In this document: positions 1 through 8,285 of the stretch, piece by piece | How the letters are laid out: each line of letters begins with the position of its first letter | How positions within the stretch are numbered: position 1 is the first letter of the stretch | NCBI RefSeq assembly: GCF_024662015.1 | Contig: NZ_CP102480.1 | Span: 3,590,501 to 3,654,500 of the forward strand | DNA length: 64,000 nt | Direction: 5' to 3' | Source of the DNA: Nisaea acidiphila | GTDB lineage: Bacteria > Pseudomonadota > Alphaproteobacteria > Thalassobaculales > Thalassobaculaceae | Program-made: the position numbers and the translations under genes | The notes under the pieces: model-generated | What the model saw: only the letters and a program-made list of their open reading frames with translations | The model's database searches: none | Told to the model about the DNA's origin: nothing

Positions 1-1
1 G

Positions 2-961
2 CTGGATATCGTTATCGCGGGCGAGAAAATGGTGCTGGACTTCTCCCGTACCTCGCCGGCCTGCGACGGGCCGGTGAACATTTCCCGCTCGACCGCCATT
101 GCCTCCTGCTATGTGGCGCTGAAGCATGTCTTCAAGGACGTGCCGGCCAATGCGGGTGTGCTTTCGCCGATCGAGTTCGTGATCCCGGACGGAAGCCTCC
201 TCAGCGTCTCCGCGCCGAAGCCGGTGGGCGGCTACACGGAAACCATCCTGCGCATCATCGACACGGTCTTCGTCGCGCTCAGCACGGCGGCGCCGGAGCG
301 GGTGAACGGCTGCGCCTACGGCACGATCAACGCGCTCTCGCTCGCCGGACACCGCAAGGACGGGCGACGCTGGGTGATGTTCTCCTTCTTTGGCGGCGGC
401 CACGGCGGAAATCCGGAGGGCGATGGCCTCAACCACGGCAACGCGCCGATCTCGACCGCGACGATCCCGCCGATGGAAATCCTCGAGGCCGCCTATCCGG
501 TGCGCTTCACCCAGTGGGCGCTCCGCCCCGACAGCGGCGGCGCCGGACGGCATCGCGGCGGGCTCGGCGCGATTTATGAGATCGAGTTGCTGGAAGAGAA
601 GGCGGACGTCTTCCTCTTCGGCGAGCGCGGCCGCTTTGCGCCGAAGGGCGTGGTCGGCGGCGGCGCGGCGGCGCTGAATAGATTCACCTACGAGCAGGCG
701 GATGGTGACCACACCCCGCCGATGGCCTCCAAGATGGTCGGTATCAAGCTGGCGAAGGGTCAGAAGGTGCGGCTGGAGACGCCGGGCGGCGGCGGTTACG
801 GCGACGTGCTGGAGCGCGATCCGGCCGTGGTCGCGGAAGACGTGCGCCTCGGCTATGTGAGCGCCGGGGCCGCCAAAGAGACCTATCGCACCATCATTGC
901 GGCCGACGGTTCTGTCGATGCCGCTGCTACCGAAATCCTGCGCGCGGAGTCTGCGCAATGA
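2..961 (+). CDS. Hydantoinase B / oxoprolinase family protein, C-terminal part (5' end outside window)
   Basis: The reading frame is already open at the first bases (codons from position 2), so this is the C-terminal part of a longer protein whose start lies upstream. It shows the HyuB-type C-terminal signature: a Gly-rich segment reading FFGGGHGG, then QWALRPDSGGAGRHRGG and LETPGGGGYGD near the end. The family works with the A subunit in ATP-dependent hydrolysis of cyclic amides such as N-methylhydantoin or 5-oxoproline, or in carboxylation of ketones; the substrate cannot be read from this sequence. Its stop overlaps the start of the A subunit by four bases (ATGA), so the two are translationally coupled. 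Confidence 0.93.
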   Translation: MDIVIAGEKMVLDFSRTSPACDGPVNISRSTAIASCYVALKHVFKDVPANAGVLSPIEFVIPDGSLLSVSAPKPVGGYTETILRIIDTVFVALSTAAPERVNGCAYGTINALSLAGHRKDGRRWVMFSFFGGGHGGNPEGDGLNHGNAPISTATIPPMEILEAAYPVRFTQWALRPDSGGAGRHRGGLGAIYEIELLEEKADVFLFGERGRFAPKGVVGGGAAALNRFTYEQADGDHTPPMASKMVGIKLAKGQKVRLETPGGGGYGDVLERDPAVVAEDVRLGYVSAGAAKETYRTIIAADGSVDAAATEILRAESAQ

Positions 962-3027
962 ATGACATGAGCCGGAAGACCGTCGTCGGAGTCGATGTCG
1001 GCGGGACTTTCACCGATCTCTTCTTCCTCGACGAGGCGGCCGGGACCTGCGGCGTTGCCAAGGTGCCCTCGACCAAGCCGGACCAGTCTCAAGGTATCCG
1101 CGGCGGGATCGCCGAGGGCGGTGTCGAACTCGGCGCCATCGGCACCATCGTGCACGGCACCACGGTCGGCACCAACGCGCTGTTGGAGCGTAACGGCGCC
1201 CGCACGGGGGTGATCACCACAACCGGGTTCCGCGACGTGCTGGAAATGCGCCGGCGCGACCGGCCGCAGACCTGGGGCCTCTGGGGCAGCTTCGATCCCG
1301 TGGTTCCGCGCGATCTCCGCCTCGAGGTGGACGAGCGGGTGCTGGCGGACGGTTCGGTCCACACGCCGGTCGATCCGGAAGCGGTCAAGGCGGCGGCGAA
1401 GACCCTGCTGGAGCGCGGAGCCGAGTCGGTTTGCGTCTTCTTCGTCAATGCCTATGCCAACGACGCGAACGAGAAGATCGCGCTGGACGCGGTGAAGCAG
1501 GTCTGGCCGAACCCGCATGTGACGGCATCCAGCGTGATCCTGCCGGAGATCCGCGAGTTCGAGCGCGGCTCGACCGCCTCGCTCAATGCCTATCTGCAGC
1601 CGCCGGTCGGGAACTATCTCGAACGGCTGGAAGACGGGCTGCGCGGCGGCGGTTTCGGCGGCCAGGTACTGATCGTGCAGTCGAACGGCGGCGTCATGTC
1701 GGCCGAGGTGGCGCGCGCCCTGCCGGTACGCACCGCTCTCTCCGGCCCGGCGGCCGGCGTCATCGCTGGGGCCTATATCGCCGAGGCGGCGGGCGAGCCG
1801 AATATCATCACCTGCGACATGGGCGGCACCAGTTTCGACGTCTCGCTCGTGGCAGACGGCGAAAGTGCGCTCAGCGCCCAGACCTCGATCGATTTCGGCA
1901 TGGTCGTCCGCACCCCGATGATCGAGATCACCACCATCGGCGCCGGCGGCGGTTCCATCGCCTCGGTCGACCGGGGCGGGTTGCTGCAGGTCGGGCCGGA
2001 AAGCGCCGGTTCCGACCCGGGGCCGGTCTGCTACGGGCTCGGCAACAAACGGCCGACCGTGACCGACGCGAACGTGGTCATGGGTCGGATCAACGCCGAG
2101 CGTCCGATCGGCGGCAAGCTTGCCCGGCTCGACGTCGAGGCGGCGAAAGAAGCGATCCGCGTCCATGTCGCCGACCCGCTCGGGATCGAAGTGATGGAGG
2201 CGGCGGAAGCCATCGTCCGTGTCGCCAACGCCAAGATGGCGGGCGCGATCCGTCTCGTCTCCATCGAGCGCGGGCACGATCCGAAGAGCTTCACCGCCAT
2301 GCCGTTCGGCGGCGGGGGCGCGCTCCATACCGGCGCGCTCATCAAGGAAGTCGGCCTCGCCCGGGCGCTGGTCCCGCGCTATCCCGGCGTCACCAGCGCG
2401 CTCGGCTGCGTCATCGCGGATATGCGGCACGACCGGGTGCAGACTCTGAACACGATGCTGGAAGATCTCGATACTGCGGAGCTGAACGGCATTGTCGCGG
2501 AGATCGTCGCCGAGGCCGAAGGCCTGCTCTCCGGCGCAGACGTCGTCTTCGAAGGCGTCGAGCGGCTGGTCGAGTTCGACATGCTCTATCTCGGCCAGAC
2601 CCATACAGTCTCGGTTCCGGTGAGCGGAGCGGTCGAGGGTGGTAAGGCCGTGCTCGACACTACAAAGATCCGTGCCGCCTTCGAGGAGACCTACCGGGCA
2701 ACCTTTGGCAGTTTGCTGGAAGGGATCGGTATCCGCGTTATGAACCTTCGCGTCGCCGTCATCGGCAAGCGGCCGAAATTCGATCTCGCCCTGTTGGCTC
2801 CTGCCGCGGGCGGTTCGGACGCGGCTTCGCGCACCGGCGAACGGAAGATCTGGTTCGACGGCCAATGGTGGGACAGCCCGATCTATGACCGGCTCTCGCT
2901 TCCGGTCGGGGCCGAGGTTCCGGGGCCGGCTGTACTGGAGCAGGCGGATACCACGATCATCGTCGATCCGGATCTCAAAGGCACGGTCGACAGCTACGGC
3001 AATTTCGTGATCGCGAGGAAAGGCTGA
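958..3027 (+). CDS. Hydantoinase A / oxoprolinase family protein (ATP-binding subunit)
   Basis: A 689-residue protein with the acetate-kinase-like nucleotide motif VVGVDVGGTFTDL at residues 9-21, a second Gly-rich motif CDMGGTSFDVS near residue 290 and IGAGGGSIA near 330, the order seen in HyuA/N-methylhydantoinase A. It should activate a cyclic amide with ATP for opening together with the B subunit encoded just upstream. Length is normal for HyuA. It overlaps the B gene by ATGA and the next gene by one base (TGATG). The genes that follow, an isochorismatase fold and a flavoprotein, would suit a hydantoin to N-carbamoyl compound to amine route such as creatinine/N-methylhydantoin breakdown, but that is inference; acetone/acetophenone carboxylase relatives share the same signatures. 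Confidence 0.93.
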   Translation: MNDMSRKTVVGVDVGGTFTDLFFLDEAAGTCGVAKVPSTKPDQSQGIRGGIAEGGVELGAIGTIVHGTTVGTNALLERNGARTGVITTTGFRDVLEMRRRDRPQTWGLWGSFDPVVPRDLRLEVDERVLADGSVHTPVDPEAVKAAAKTLLERGAESVCVFFVNAYANDANEKIALDAVKQVWPNPHVTASSVILPEIREFERGSTASLNAYLQPPVGNYLERLEDGLRGGGFGGQVLIVQSNGGVMSAEVARALPVRTALSGPAAGVIAGAYIAEAAGEPNIITCDMGGTSFDVSLVADGESALSAQTSIDFGMVVRTPMIEITTIGAGGGSIASVDRGGLLQVGPESAGSDPGPVCYGLGNKRPTVTDANVVMGRINAERPIGGKLARLDVEAAKEAIRVHVADPLGIEVMEAAEAIVRVANAKMAGAIRLVSIERGHDPKSFTAMPFGGGGALHTGALIKEVGLARALVPRYPGVTSALGCVIADMRHDRVQTLNTMLEDLDTAELNGIVAEIVAEAEGLLSGADVVFEGVERLVEFDMLYLGQTHTVSVPVSGAVEGGKAVLDTTKIRAAFEETYRATFGSLLEGIGIRVMNLRVAVIGKRPKFDLALLAPAAGGSDAASRTGERKIWFDGQWWDSPIYDRLSLPVGAEVPGPAVLEQADTTIIVDPDLKGTVDSYGNFVIARKG

Positions 3028-3635
3028 TGGCGGGCAGATTCGACCCGGCGACCACGGCGCTGTTGCTGGTCGACATGCAGAACGATTTCCTTCATCCCGA
3101 GGGCGCCTATGCCCGTGGCGGCGCCAAGGCGGTCGAGATCGCGGCCCTGCCGGCCAAGCTGAAGCCGGTGGCGGATGCCATGCGGGCGGCCGGCGGCTGG
3201 ATCGTCTCGACCCATTTTACCCTGGTGCCGGGCAAGGGCGGCGAGCCTTTCATCTCGCCGCACCTGAAGCAGCTCCGTCCGTTCCTCCGGAAAGGCGACT
3301 TCGCCCCCGGCGGTTTCGGGCAGGACCTGATCGACGAGCTGGCACCGGCCGACATCAAGGTCGAGAAGGTGGCTTTCTCCGCCTTCTACATGAGCCGCCT
3401 CGAATGGGTGCTGAACCGCGCCGGGATCGAGCATCTCGTGGTCGGCGGGATCGTCACCAACGGCGGCGTCGCCTCGACGGTGCGGGACGCCCATGTGCGG
3501 GATTTTCACGTCACCGTTCTCTCGGACGGCTGTGCTGCCTTCTCACCGGAAGTGCACGAGACCAACATCGCTGCGCTGAAGAGCGTCGCGGGGATCGAGA
3601 CCTGCGCGGAAATGATCGGAAGGCTCACCGCATGA
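3027..3635 (+). CDS. Isochorismatase-fold protein without the catalytic Cys
   Basis: A 202-residue protein of the isochorismatase/nicotinamidase-like superfamily. The first triad residue is in LLLVDMQNDF (Asp16) and the Lys is in EKVAFSAFY (Lys114). The nucleophile site, usually read as TNVCVxSTxRDA, here reads TNGGVASTVRDA, so Gly147 stands where Cys is expected. The family includes N-carbamoylsarcosine amidase, which would follow N-methylhydantoinase, but an amidase needs the Cys. True isochorismatases such as PhzD and EntB also carry Gly at this site and use the Asp, so a non-amidase reaction or a binding role is possible. It is embedded in the operon with one-base and four-base overlaps on either side. 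Confidence 0.88.
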   Translation: MAGRFDPATTALLLVDMQNDFLHPEGAYARGGAKAVEIAALPAKLKPVADAMRAAGGWIVSTHFTLVPGKGGEPFISPHLKQLRPFLRKGDFAPGGFGQDLIDELAPADIKVEKVAFSAFYMSRLEWVLNRAGIEHLVVGGIVTNGGVASTVRDAHVRDFHVTVLSDGCAAFSPEVHETNIAALKSVAGIETCAEMIGRLTA

Positions 3636-5014
3636 TCGGGATCGCGTCCGCCGAAGAGGTTGAATTCGAGGCCCGAGTCCAGATCGTGATCGTCGGTGCC
3701 GGGGCTTGCGGGCTGACGGCCGCGCTGGCGGCGGCTGACGCGGGGGGAGAGGTGCTGGTGCTGGAGCGGGACGAGAGTCCGTTCGGCTCCACCTCCATGT
3801 CTTCGGGCTTCATTCCCGCGCCGGCGACGCGCTGGCAGCATGCAAAGGGGATCGACGACGATCCCGGGCTGTTCCTTGAGGATATCCAGCGCAAATCCCA
3901 CGACCGTTCCGACCCGACGGTGGCGGCGGAAGTGGTCGAGGCCATCGGCCCCGCCCTCGAATGGCTCGAAGATGAGCATGGCATTCCCTTCGAGCTGCTG
4001 GACGGTTTTCTCTATCCGGGGCACAGCCGGCTCCGGATGCATGCGGTGCCGGAGCACACGGGCGAGGCGCTGCTGACGCGGCTGCTTCAGGCGGTGATGG
4101 AGGCGGGCGTTCCGGTCATGACCGGCGCCCGCGTGACGACGCTTTTCGCCGACGAGGACGGCATGATCGCCGGGGTCGAGGTGACGCGGCCGGACGGCAG
4201 CCAGGAGATGATCGGCTGCGGCAGCCTGATTCTCGCCTGCAACGGCTATGGCGGCAATCCGGACATGGTGGCGGAGCATATTCCCACGATGGCTGGCGCC
4301 GAATATCACGGGCATGCGGGGAATACGGGCGACGCGGTGATCTGGGGCGAGGCGCTCGGTGCGGAGATCCGCGATCTGACGGGCTGCCAGGGGCATGGCT
4401 CACTTGCCATGCCGCACCGGATCCTGATCACCTGGGCGTTGATGATGGAAGGCGGCATCCAGGTGAACCGCACCGGCGGGCGTTTCGCCAACGAGCATCA
4501 AGGCTATAGCGAGCAGGCGGTCGACGTGCTGAAGCAGCCGGGCGGCATCGCTTTCGACATTTATGACGCACGGCTGCATACGCTCGGGCTGGAGTTTCCG
4601 GATTACCGGGACGCGGTTCATGCGGGTGCCGTCCGCCAATGTAACGATTTGGAGACTTTGGCCGAGTTTACCGGCGCTCCGCAGCAGAATCTGGAGGCCG
4701 CAATGTCGGAAACCTACGAGGACGAGGTCGACCGGTTCGGCCGCGATCTCGGCAAGACGCCGCCGCTTCAGGCGCCCTTCTTTGCCGTCCGCGTCACCGG
4801 CGCCCTGTTCCACACCCAGGGCGGATTGGCCGTCGATGGCGAAGCGCGGGTGCTGCGCGAGGACGGCTCCAGCTTTCTCAACCTATTCGCCGCAGGCGGC
4901 GCCGCCGTCGGCGTCTCCGGGCCGGAAATCTCGGGCTATCTCTCCGGCAACGGTCTGCTCACGGCCGTGGCGCTCGGCCGCATCGCGGGCGAGGCCGCCG
5001 CCACAGTCTGGTGA
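3632..5014 (+). CDS. FAD-dependent oxidoreductase, fumarate reductase flavoprotein-like
   Basis: The start at 3632 overlaps the previous stop (ATGA), giving 460 residues. An N-terminal Rossmann motif, IVIVGAGACGLTAALAAADAG at about residues 16-36, binds FAD, followed by a Ser-rich SFGSTSMSSGF-like loop typical of the FAD_binding_2 family of fumarate reductase, ketosteroid dehydrogenase and tricarballylate dehydrogenase proteins. The C-terminal GG-LAVDGEARVL and FAAGGAAVGVSGPEISGYLSGNGLL segments are the second FAD contact of the family. Being last in the hydantoinase operon, it probably oxidises or desaturates a product of the pathway. The substrate is not readable. A short hairpin starts at its stop codon. 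Confidence 0.88.
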   Translation: MIGIASAEEVEFEARVQIVIVGAGACGLTAALAAADAGGEVLVLERDESPFGSTSMSSGFIPAPATRWQHAKGIDDDPGLFLEDIQRKSHDRSDPTVAAEVVEAIGPALEWLEDEHGIPFELLDGFLYPGHSRLRMHAVPEHTGEALLTRLLQAVMEAGVPVMTGARVTTLFADEDGMIAGVEVTRPDGSQEMIGCGSLILACNGYGGNPDMVAEHIPTMAGAEYHGHAGNTGDAVIWGEALGAEIRDLTGCQGHGSLAMPHRILITWALMMEGGIQVNRTGGRFANEHQGYSEQAVDVLKQPGGIAFDIYDARLHTLGLEFPDYRDAVHAGAVRQCNDLETLAEFTGAPQQNLEAAMSETYEDEVDRFGRDLGKTPPLQAPFFAVRVTGALFHTQGGLAVDGEARVLREDGSSFLNLFAAGGAAVGVSGPEISGYLSGNGLLTAVALGRIAGEAAATVW

Positions 5015-5031
5015 TGCCGGCGCCCCGGCAT
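5014..5031 (+). terminator. Short GC hairpin at the end of the hydantoinase operon
   Basis: A perfect 7-bp stem (ATGCCGG / CCGGCAT) with a four-base loop begins inside the stop codon of the flavoprotein gene. There is no T tract after it, so it is at best a weak or Rho-assisted terminator. A TTGACA hexamer starts at 5031, directly at its 3' foot, without a convincing -10 partner. Confidence 0.35.
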
Positions 5032-5176
5032 TGACACCGGGATGCCCGGCGGTAAGGTCCGTCCTCGTGGGGTAACGTCCTCATCCCATCATGGGTAGAA
5101 CGTCCGGGAACGGCCCGGTCCATCCGGGCTGGAATCGCCGCCGCTTTCCCGACCTTGCCAAAGCACAGCGCTCGAC

Positions 5177-6358
5177 ATGACCGACCGTCCCGATGTTCAG
5201 GCCGACGATTCCGGCCCTCCGCTCGAGGGAACGCCGAGAAGCCGCTGGGCGCTGCTGCGCTGGTTCGTCTCCTCCGCGACCTTGAACGTACCCCAGGCGG
5301 CGAGCCCGGTCGCGTTCTCGCTGCTCACGCTCAGCCTCACCGGCGATGCCAGCGGGGGCGCGGCGCTGATCCTGGTCATGACGCTGGCCCAGGTGCTTGG
5401 CGCGGTCCCGATCACACGCCTTGGCCGGAACGTGCCCGCGGCGCGCTATCTGCAGCTCCTGATTCTGACCCGGACGGCGGCGCTGACGCTTTTGGCGCTT
5501 CTGGCCTTCTCCGGCGTCCCCTTTATCTGGCTGTTCGTCTGCGCGGCGGTCGCGGGCTCGGTGAACGGCGCCGCATTTGGGTATCTGCGCTCGATCCTAA
5601 ACAACCTGACCACGATTTCAGGATTACCCAGGGCCCTCGGAATCGCGGCGACGCTCGGCGAGGTCACCTTCGTTCTGTCTCCGGTGATCGCGTCCGGCCT
5701 CGGGAGCATCTCGCCCATCTTCGCCATCCTGGCGCTGGCGGCGCTCGGCGCCGTCCCCTGCCTGATCGTTCCGCATATCGCATCGGTCCATGGCGAGAAG
5801 GTACAGACGGCCAAGACCTCGGTACTGACACCCGCGGTTGCCCTCTGGCTGCTGTGTGCGACCGTGGGCGGCGCTGTGGTCGCCTCGATCGAGATCGGCG
5901 CCGTCGCCCTCGCGCTCAAGTTCGGTTACGAGCCCGCGCTTGCCATTATGTTCACCGTGCCGCTTTGCGTCGCTTCGGTATTGGGCGGCATCTGGGTCAG
6001 TGTTTTCAATCGCAGTCTGTCCCGCATGACTGTGGTCCTTCTCTTGTTGCTGATGGCCGTCGGCGCCACGCTGGCCGCGTCGGGCCTGTCCCTCGCGACG
6101 ACAATCGCCGGGGCGGTCATCATTGGCGCTGTTATCGCGCCCCTTGGAACTTACTATTCCCTGACCCTCGATACTCTCGTCCCGCCGGATAAGCGCCCGG
6201 AGGTTTTTGCTCTGTTGCGGACAGGGAACGCGGTCGGAGTCATCTTCGCGAGCGCGGTCATGACCGCCGTTTCCATCTCGGCGGCACTGGGAGCGGTTGC
6301 GGCGGCGATGTTTGCTGTAGCGCTTCTGGTCGCGGCCGCGTCGTTGCCAAAGCGGTGA
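5177..6358 (+). CDS. MFS transporter
   Basis: A 393-residue integral membrane protein with about twelve hydrophobic segments and the loop LGRNVPAARYLQ after the second or third helix in the place of the MFS motif A. Short polar termini (about 25 residues at the N-terminus) face the cytoplasm by analogy with the family. It is most likely an exporter or a permease; the substrate is unknown. It lies 162 bases after the flavoprotein gene and is convergent with the fabF-like gene, leaving 18 bases between the two stops. It may or may not belong to the hydantoinase operon; the spacing argues for its own promoter. Confidence 0.8.
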   Translation: MTDRPDVQADDSGPPLEGTPRSRWALLRWFVSSATLNVPQAASPVAFSLLTLSLTGDASGGAALILVMTLAQVLGAVPITRLGRNVPAARYLQLLILTRTAALTLLALLAFSGVPFIWLFVCAAVAGSVNGAAFGYLRSILNNLTTISGLPRALGIAATLGEVTFVLSPVIASGLGSISPIFAILALAALGAVPCLIVPHIASVHGEKVQTAKTSVLTPAVALWLLCATVGGAVVASIEIGAVALALKFGYEPALAIMFTVPLCVASVLGGIWVSVFNRSLSRMTVVLLLLLMAVGATLAASGLSLATTIAGAVIIGAVIAPLGTYYSLTLDTLVPPDKRPEVFALLRTGNAVGVIFASAVMTAVSISAALGAVAAAMFAVALLVAAASLPKR

Positions 6359-6376
6359 CACGGCCGCGACCGGTGG

Positions 6377-7651
6377 CTAGGCCCTGAGTGCCTTGAGGCA
6401 GAGCGCGGCGTTCACGCCGCCGAAGCCGAAACTGTTGCAGAGCGCTGCGCCGATATTGCTCGCGCGTGCCGTCAGGGGCACGAAATCGAGATCCTCCGAG
6501 CCGGCATCCGGGGCGTTGAAATTCAATGTCGGGGGCAGCATGCCGCGCAACACGGCAAGCGCGGTGAAGACGGCCTCGACGCCGCCGGCCGCGCCGAGCA
6601 GGTGACCGACAGCGGATTTCGTCGAGGAGATCGGCGTTGCCGCGAGGGCCTTGCCGAATACACGGCGCAGGGCCGCCAGTTCCGCCCGGTCGCCGACCGG
6701 GGTGGAAGTGGCATGACCGTTGACGTAACCGATCTCCTCCGGCGCGATCCCCGCGCGTTTCAGGCAGGCGGAGATGGCGAGCGCCGCGCCGCCGCCGTCT
6801 TCCGGCCCGGCGGTGAGGTGATAGGCGTCGGCGCTGGTGCCGTATCCCGCGACTTCCAGCAGCGGAACGGCGCCGCGCGACTCCGCGTGGCTCTTGCGTT
6901 CCAGAACCACCAGCCCGGCGCCCTCTCCGAGCACGAAACCGTCCCGGTCCCGGTCGTAGGGGCGGGAGGCGGCGCCCGGATCCTCGTTCCGGGTGGATAG
7001 CGCCCGCGCGGCGGCGAAGCCGCCGATGGTCAGCCGGTCGATGCAGGCCTCGGTCCCACCGGCGAGCACCACATCCGCTTCGCCCGAACGGATCAGGCGT
7101 ACCCCGTCGCCGATCGCCTGAAGTCCTGCGGCGCAGGCCGTGACCGGAGTGTCGATCGGACCTCGGAAGCCGTAGCGGATCGATATGTTTCCCGCTGCGA
7201 GGTTGCCGAGGAAGGAGGGGATGACGAAAGGGGAGAGACGGCGGTAGCCGCGCTGATCGAGCGTGGCCTTGGCCTCGGTGATGGTCGGAAAACCCCCAAT
7301 TCCGGTGGCGACCGCAGTCGCCGTACGGTCTCGGCTGTCCTGGTCCTGCGGCTTCCAACCCGCCTGGCTGAGTGCTTCTTCCGCTGCCGCGAGGGCGTAG
7401 ATGGTGAAGAGATCGACCTTCTTCCGCTCCTTCGTCGAGACCACGGAATCGATATCGAGGCCGGCTTCCGCATCCTCATTCTTCGACGGCACCAATCCGG
7501 CGAAACGGGTCGGCAGGTCGGAGACATCGACGCGGTCGATGGCACGGATGCCAGACCGGCCCTCAAGGAGGCGCTTCCAGACCGCCTCGACGCCCGTGCC
7601 AAGCGGTGTGACAAGTCCCATTCCGGTAATCACGATCGGATCGTCAGACAT
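6377..7651 (-). CDS. Beta-ketoacyl-ACP synthase II-type ketosynthase (FabF-like)
   Basis: A 424-residue condensing enzyme with the complete Cys-His-His set of the KAS II class: Cys173 in VTACAAG, His313 in NGHATSTPVGD, and Lys345 and His350 in KSAVGHLLGAAG. It should extend an acyl-ACP with malonyl-ACP in fatty acid synthesis. A GGAG ribosome site precedes the ATG at 7649-7651. It is not beside fabD/fabG/acpP; instead it lies 42 bases downstream of a marR gene and a palindrome resembling the marR operator sits just upstream. This looks like an accessory, regulated ketosynthase rather than the housekeeping copy, though that cannot be proven from one window. Confidence 0.93.
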   Translation of the reverse strand: MSDDPIVITGMGLVTPLGTGVEAVWKRLLEGRSGIRAIDRVDVSDLPTRFAGLVPSKNEDAEAGLDIDSVVSTKERKKVDLFTIYALAAAEEALSQAGWKPQDQDSRDRTATAVATGIGGFPTITEAKATLDQRGYRRLSPFVIPSFLGNLAAGNISIRYGFRGPIDTPVTACAAGLQAIGDGVRLIRSGEADVVLAGGTEACIDRLTIGGFAAARALSTRNEDPGAASRPYDRDRDGFVLGEGAGLVVLERKSHAESRGAVPLLEVAGYGTSADAYHLTAGPEDGGGAALAISACLKRAGIAPEEIGYVNGHATSTPVGDRAELAALRRVFGKALAATPISSTKSAVGHLLGAAGGVEAVFTALAVLRGMLPPTLNFNAPDAGSEDLDFVPLTARASNIGAALCNSFGFGGVNAALCLKALRA

Positions 7652-7662
7652 GTTCTGCTCCA

Positions 7663-7680
7663 GTTATGTATATGCACAAC
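7663..7680. promoter_or_regulatory. Putative MarR operator upstream of the fabF-like gene
   Basis: An imperfect 18-bp palindrome, GTTATGTATATGCACAAC (seven of nine pairs match), starts 12 bases upstream of the ketosynthase ATG. Its TATGCACA half matches the right half of the perfect palindrome in front of the marR gene. A dimer bound here would cover the region just before the ribosome site. Confidence 0.55.
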
Positions 7681-7693
7681 TTTGGTTAAATAA

Positions 7694-8137
7694 TCAGTTC
7701 AGATCGCTCAGGATTTGCAGGGCTTCCTGAACCTTGTTCCATTTCTCTTCTCCCAGATCCTCTTTGATCCGGTCGTGCGCTTCGAACCAGATCGGGATGA
7801 AATCGGCGACGCATTTCGCGCCCTCCGGGGTCAGCTCGACGCGCTGGGCGCGGCCGCGTCCCTCGGCTTCCGAGGAAATGAGCCCTTTCTTGCGCAATAC
7901 CTTGAGGTTCCGGGTGAGCGCGCTCCGTTCGATGGCGGTGCGTTCCGCGAGCGCACTGACAGACTCGAAGCCGCCGCCGGAGATTGAAAAGAGGAGTAAG
8001 ATCTGCGGCGCGCTGAGATCGAGCGGCAGATCCAGTCTGTTGTAGCGCCGGGTGATCGACCGGGCTGCCCGGCGCGTTTTCAGCACCAGGCAGTTGGCAG
8101 ACATGTATCCAGCCAGCTTCGCGTCCATGTCCGCCAT
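7694..8137 (-). CDS. MarR family transcriptional regulator
   Basis: A 147-residue protein with the MarR winged-helix layout: helices at the N-terminus for dimerisation, then LSAPQILLLFSI, a recognition helix region ERSALTRNLKVLRKKGLI around residues 70-90, and the wing EGRGRAQRVELTPEGA, followed by C-terminal helices. It lies immediately upstream of the fabF-like gene on the same strand and probably represses both itself and that gene. The start is uncertain: the first ATG (8137) has no ribosome site because the operator is only three bases upstream, so translation may be leaderless, or begin at the in-frame ATG at 8128 after GGCGGA. Confidence 0.87.
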   Translation of the reverse strand: MADMDAKLAGYMSANCLVLKTRRAARSITRRYNRLDLPLDLSAPQILLLFSISGGGFESVSALAERTAIERSALTRNLKVLRKKGLISSEAEGRGRAQRVELTPEGAKCVADFIPIWFEAHDRIKEDLGEEKWNKVQEALQILSDLN

Positions 8138-8140
8138 TTA

Positions 8141-8156
8141 ATGTGCATATGCACAT
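8141..8156. promoter_or_regulatory. Perfect 16-bp palindrome, likely MarR autoregulatory operator
   Basis: ATGTGCATATGCACAT is a perfect palindrome three bases from the annotated marR ATG and 129 bases upstream of the divergent hisZ start. A diverged copy lies in front of the fabF-like gene. Palindromes of this size and AT-centred form are typical MarR dimer sites. Confidence 0.65.
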
Positions 8157-8285
8157 CTGTAAAGAGCGAATAAAGCTGTGCTGTGACGGAAACGGGAGCC
8201 TGCCCGGCGCCAGCATCCGGTTGCGGCAGCGGCACAAAACCGCTAGGACAAGGCGCTTTTTTGCCTTCAGAGCCGGAGAGACCGC

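Noticed and set aside
883-2865. 660-codon open frame on the minus strand opposite hyuA
   Set aside because: It is a shadow of the hydantoinase A gene in GC-rich DNA; its composition (Arg, Asp, His, Gly rich) is typical of antisense frames and it has no family signature.
5031-5058. TTGACA promoter for the MFS gene
   Set aside because: The -35 hexamer is perfect but no convincing -10 lies 16-18 bases away, so no promoter is called.
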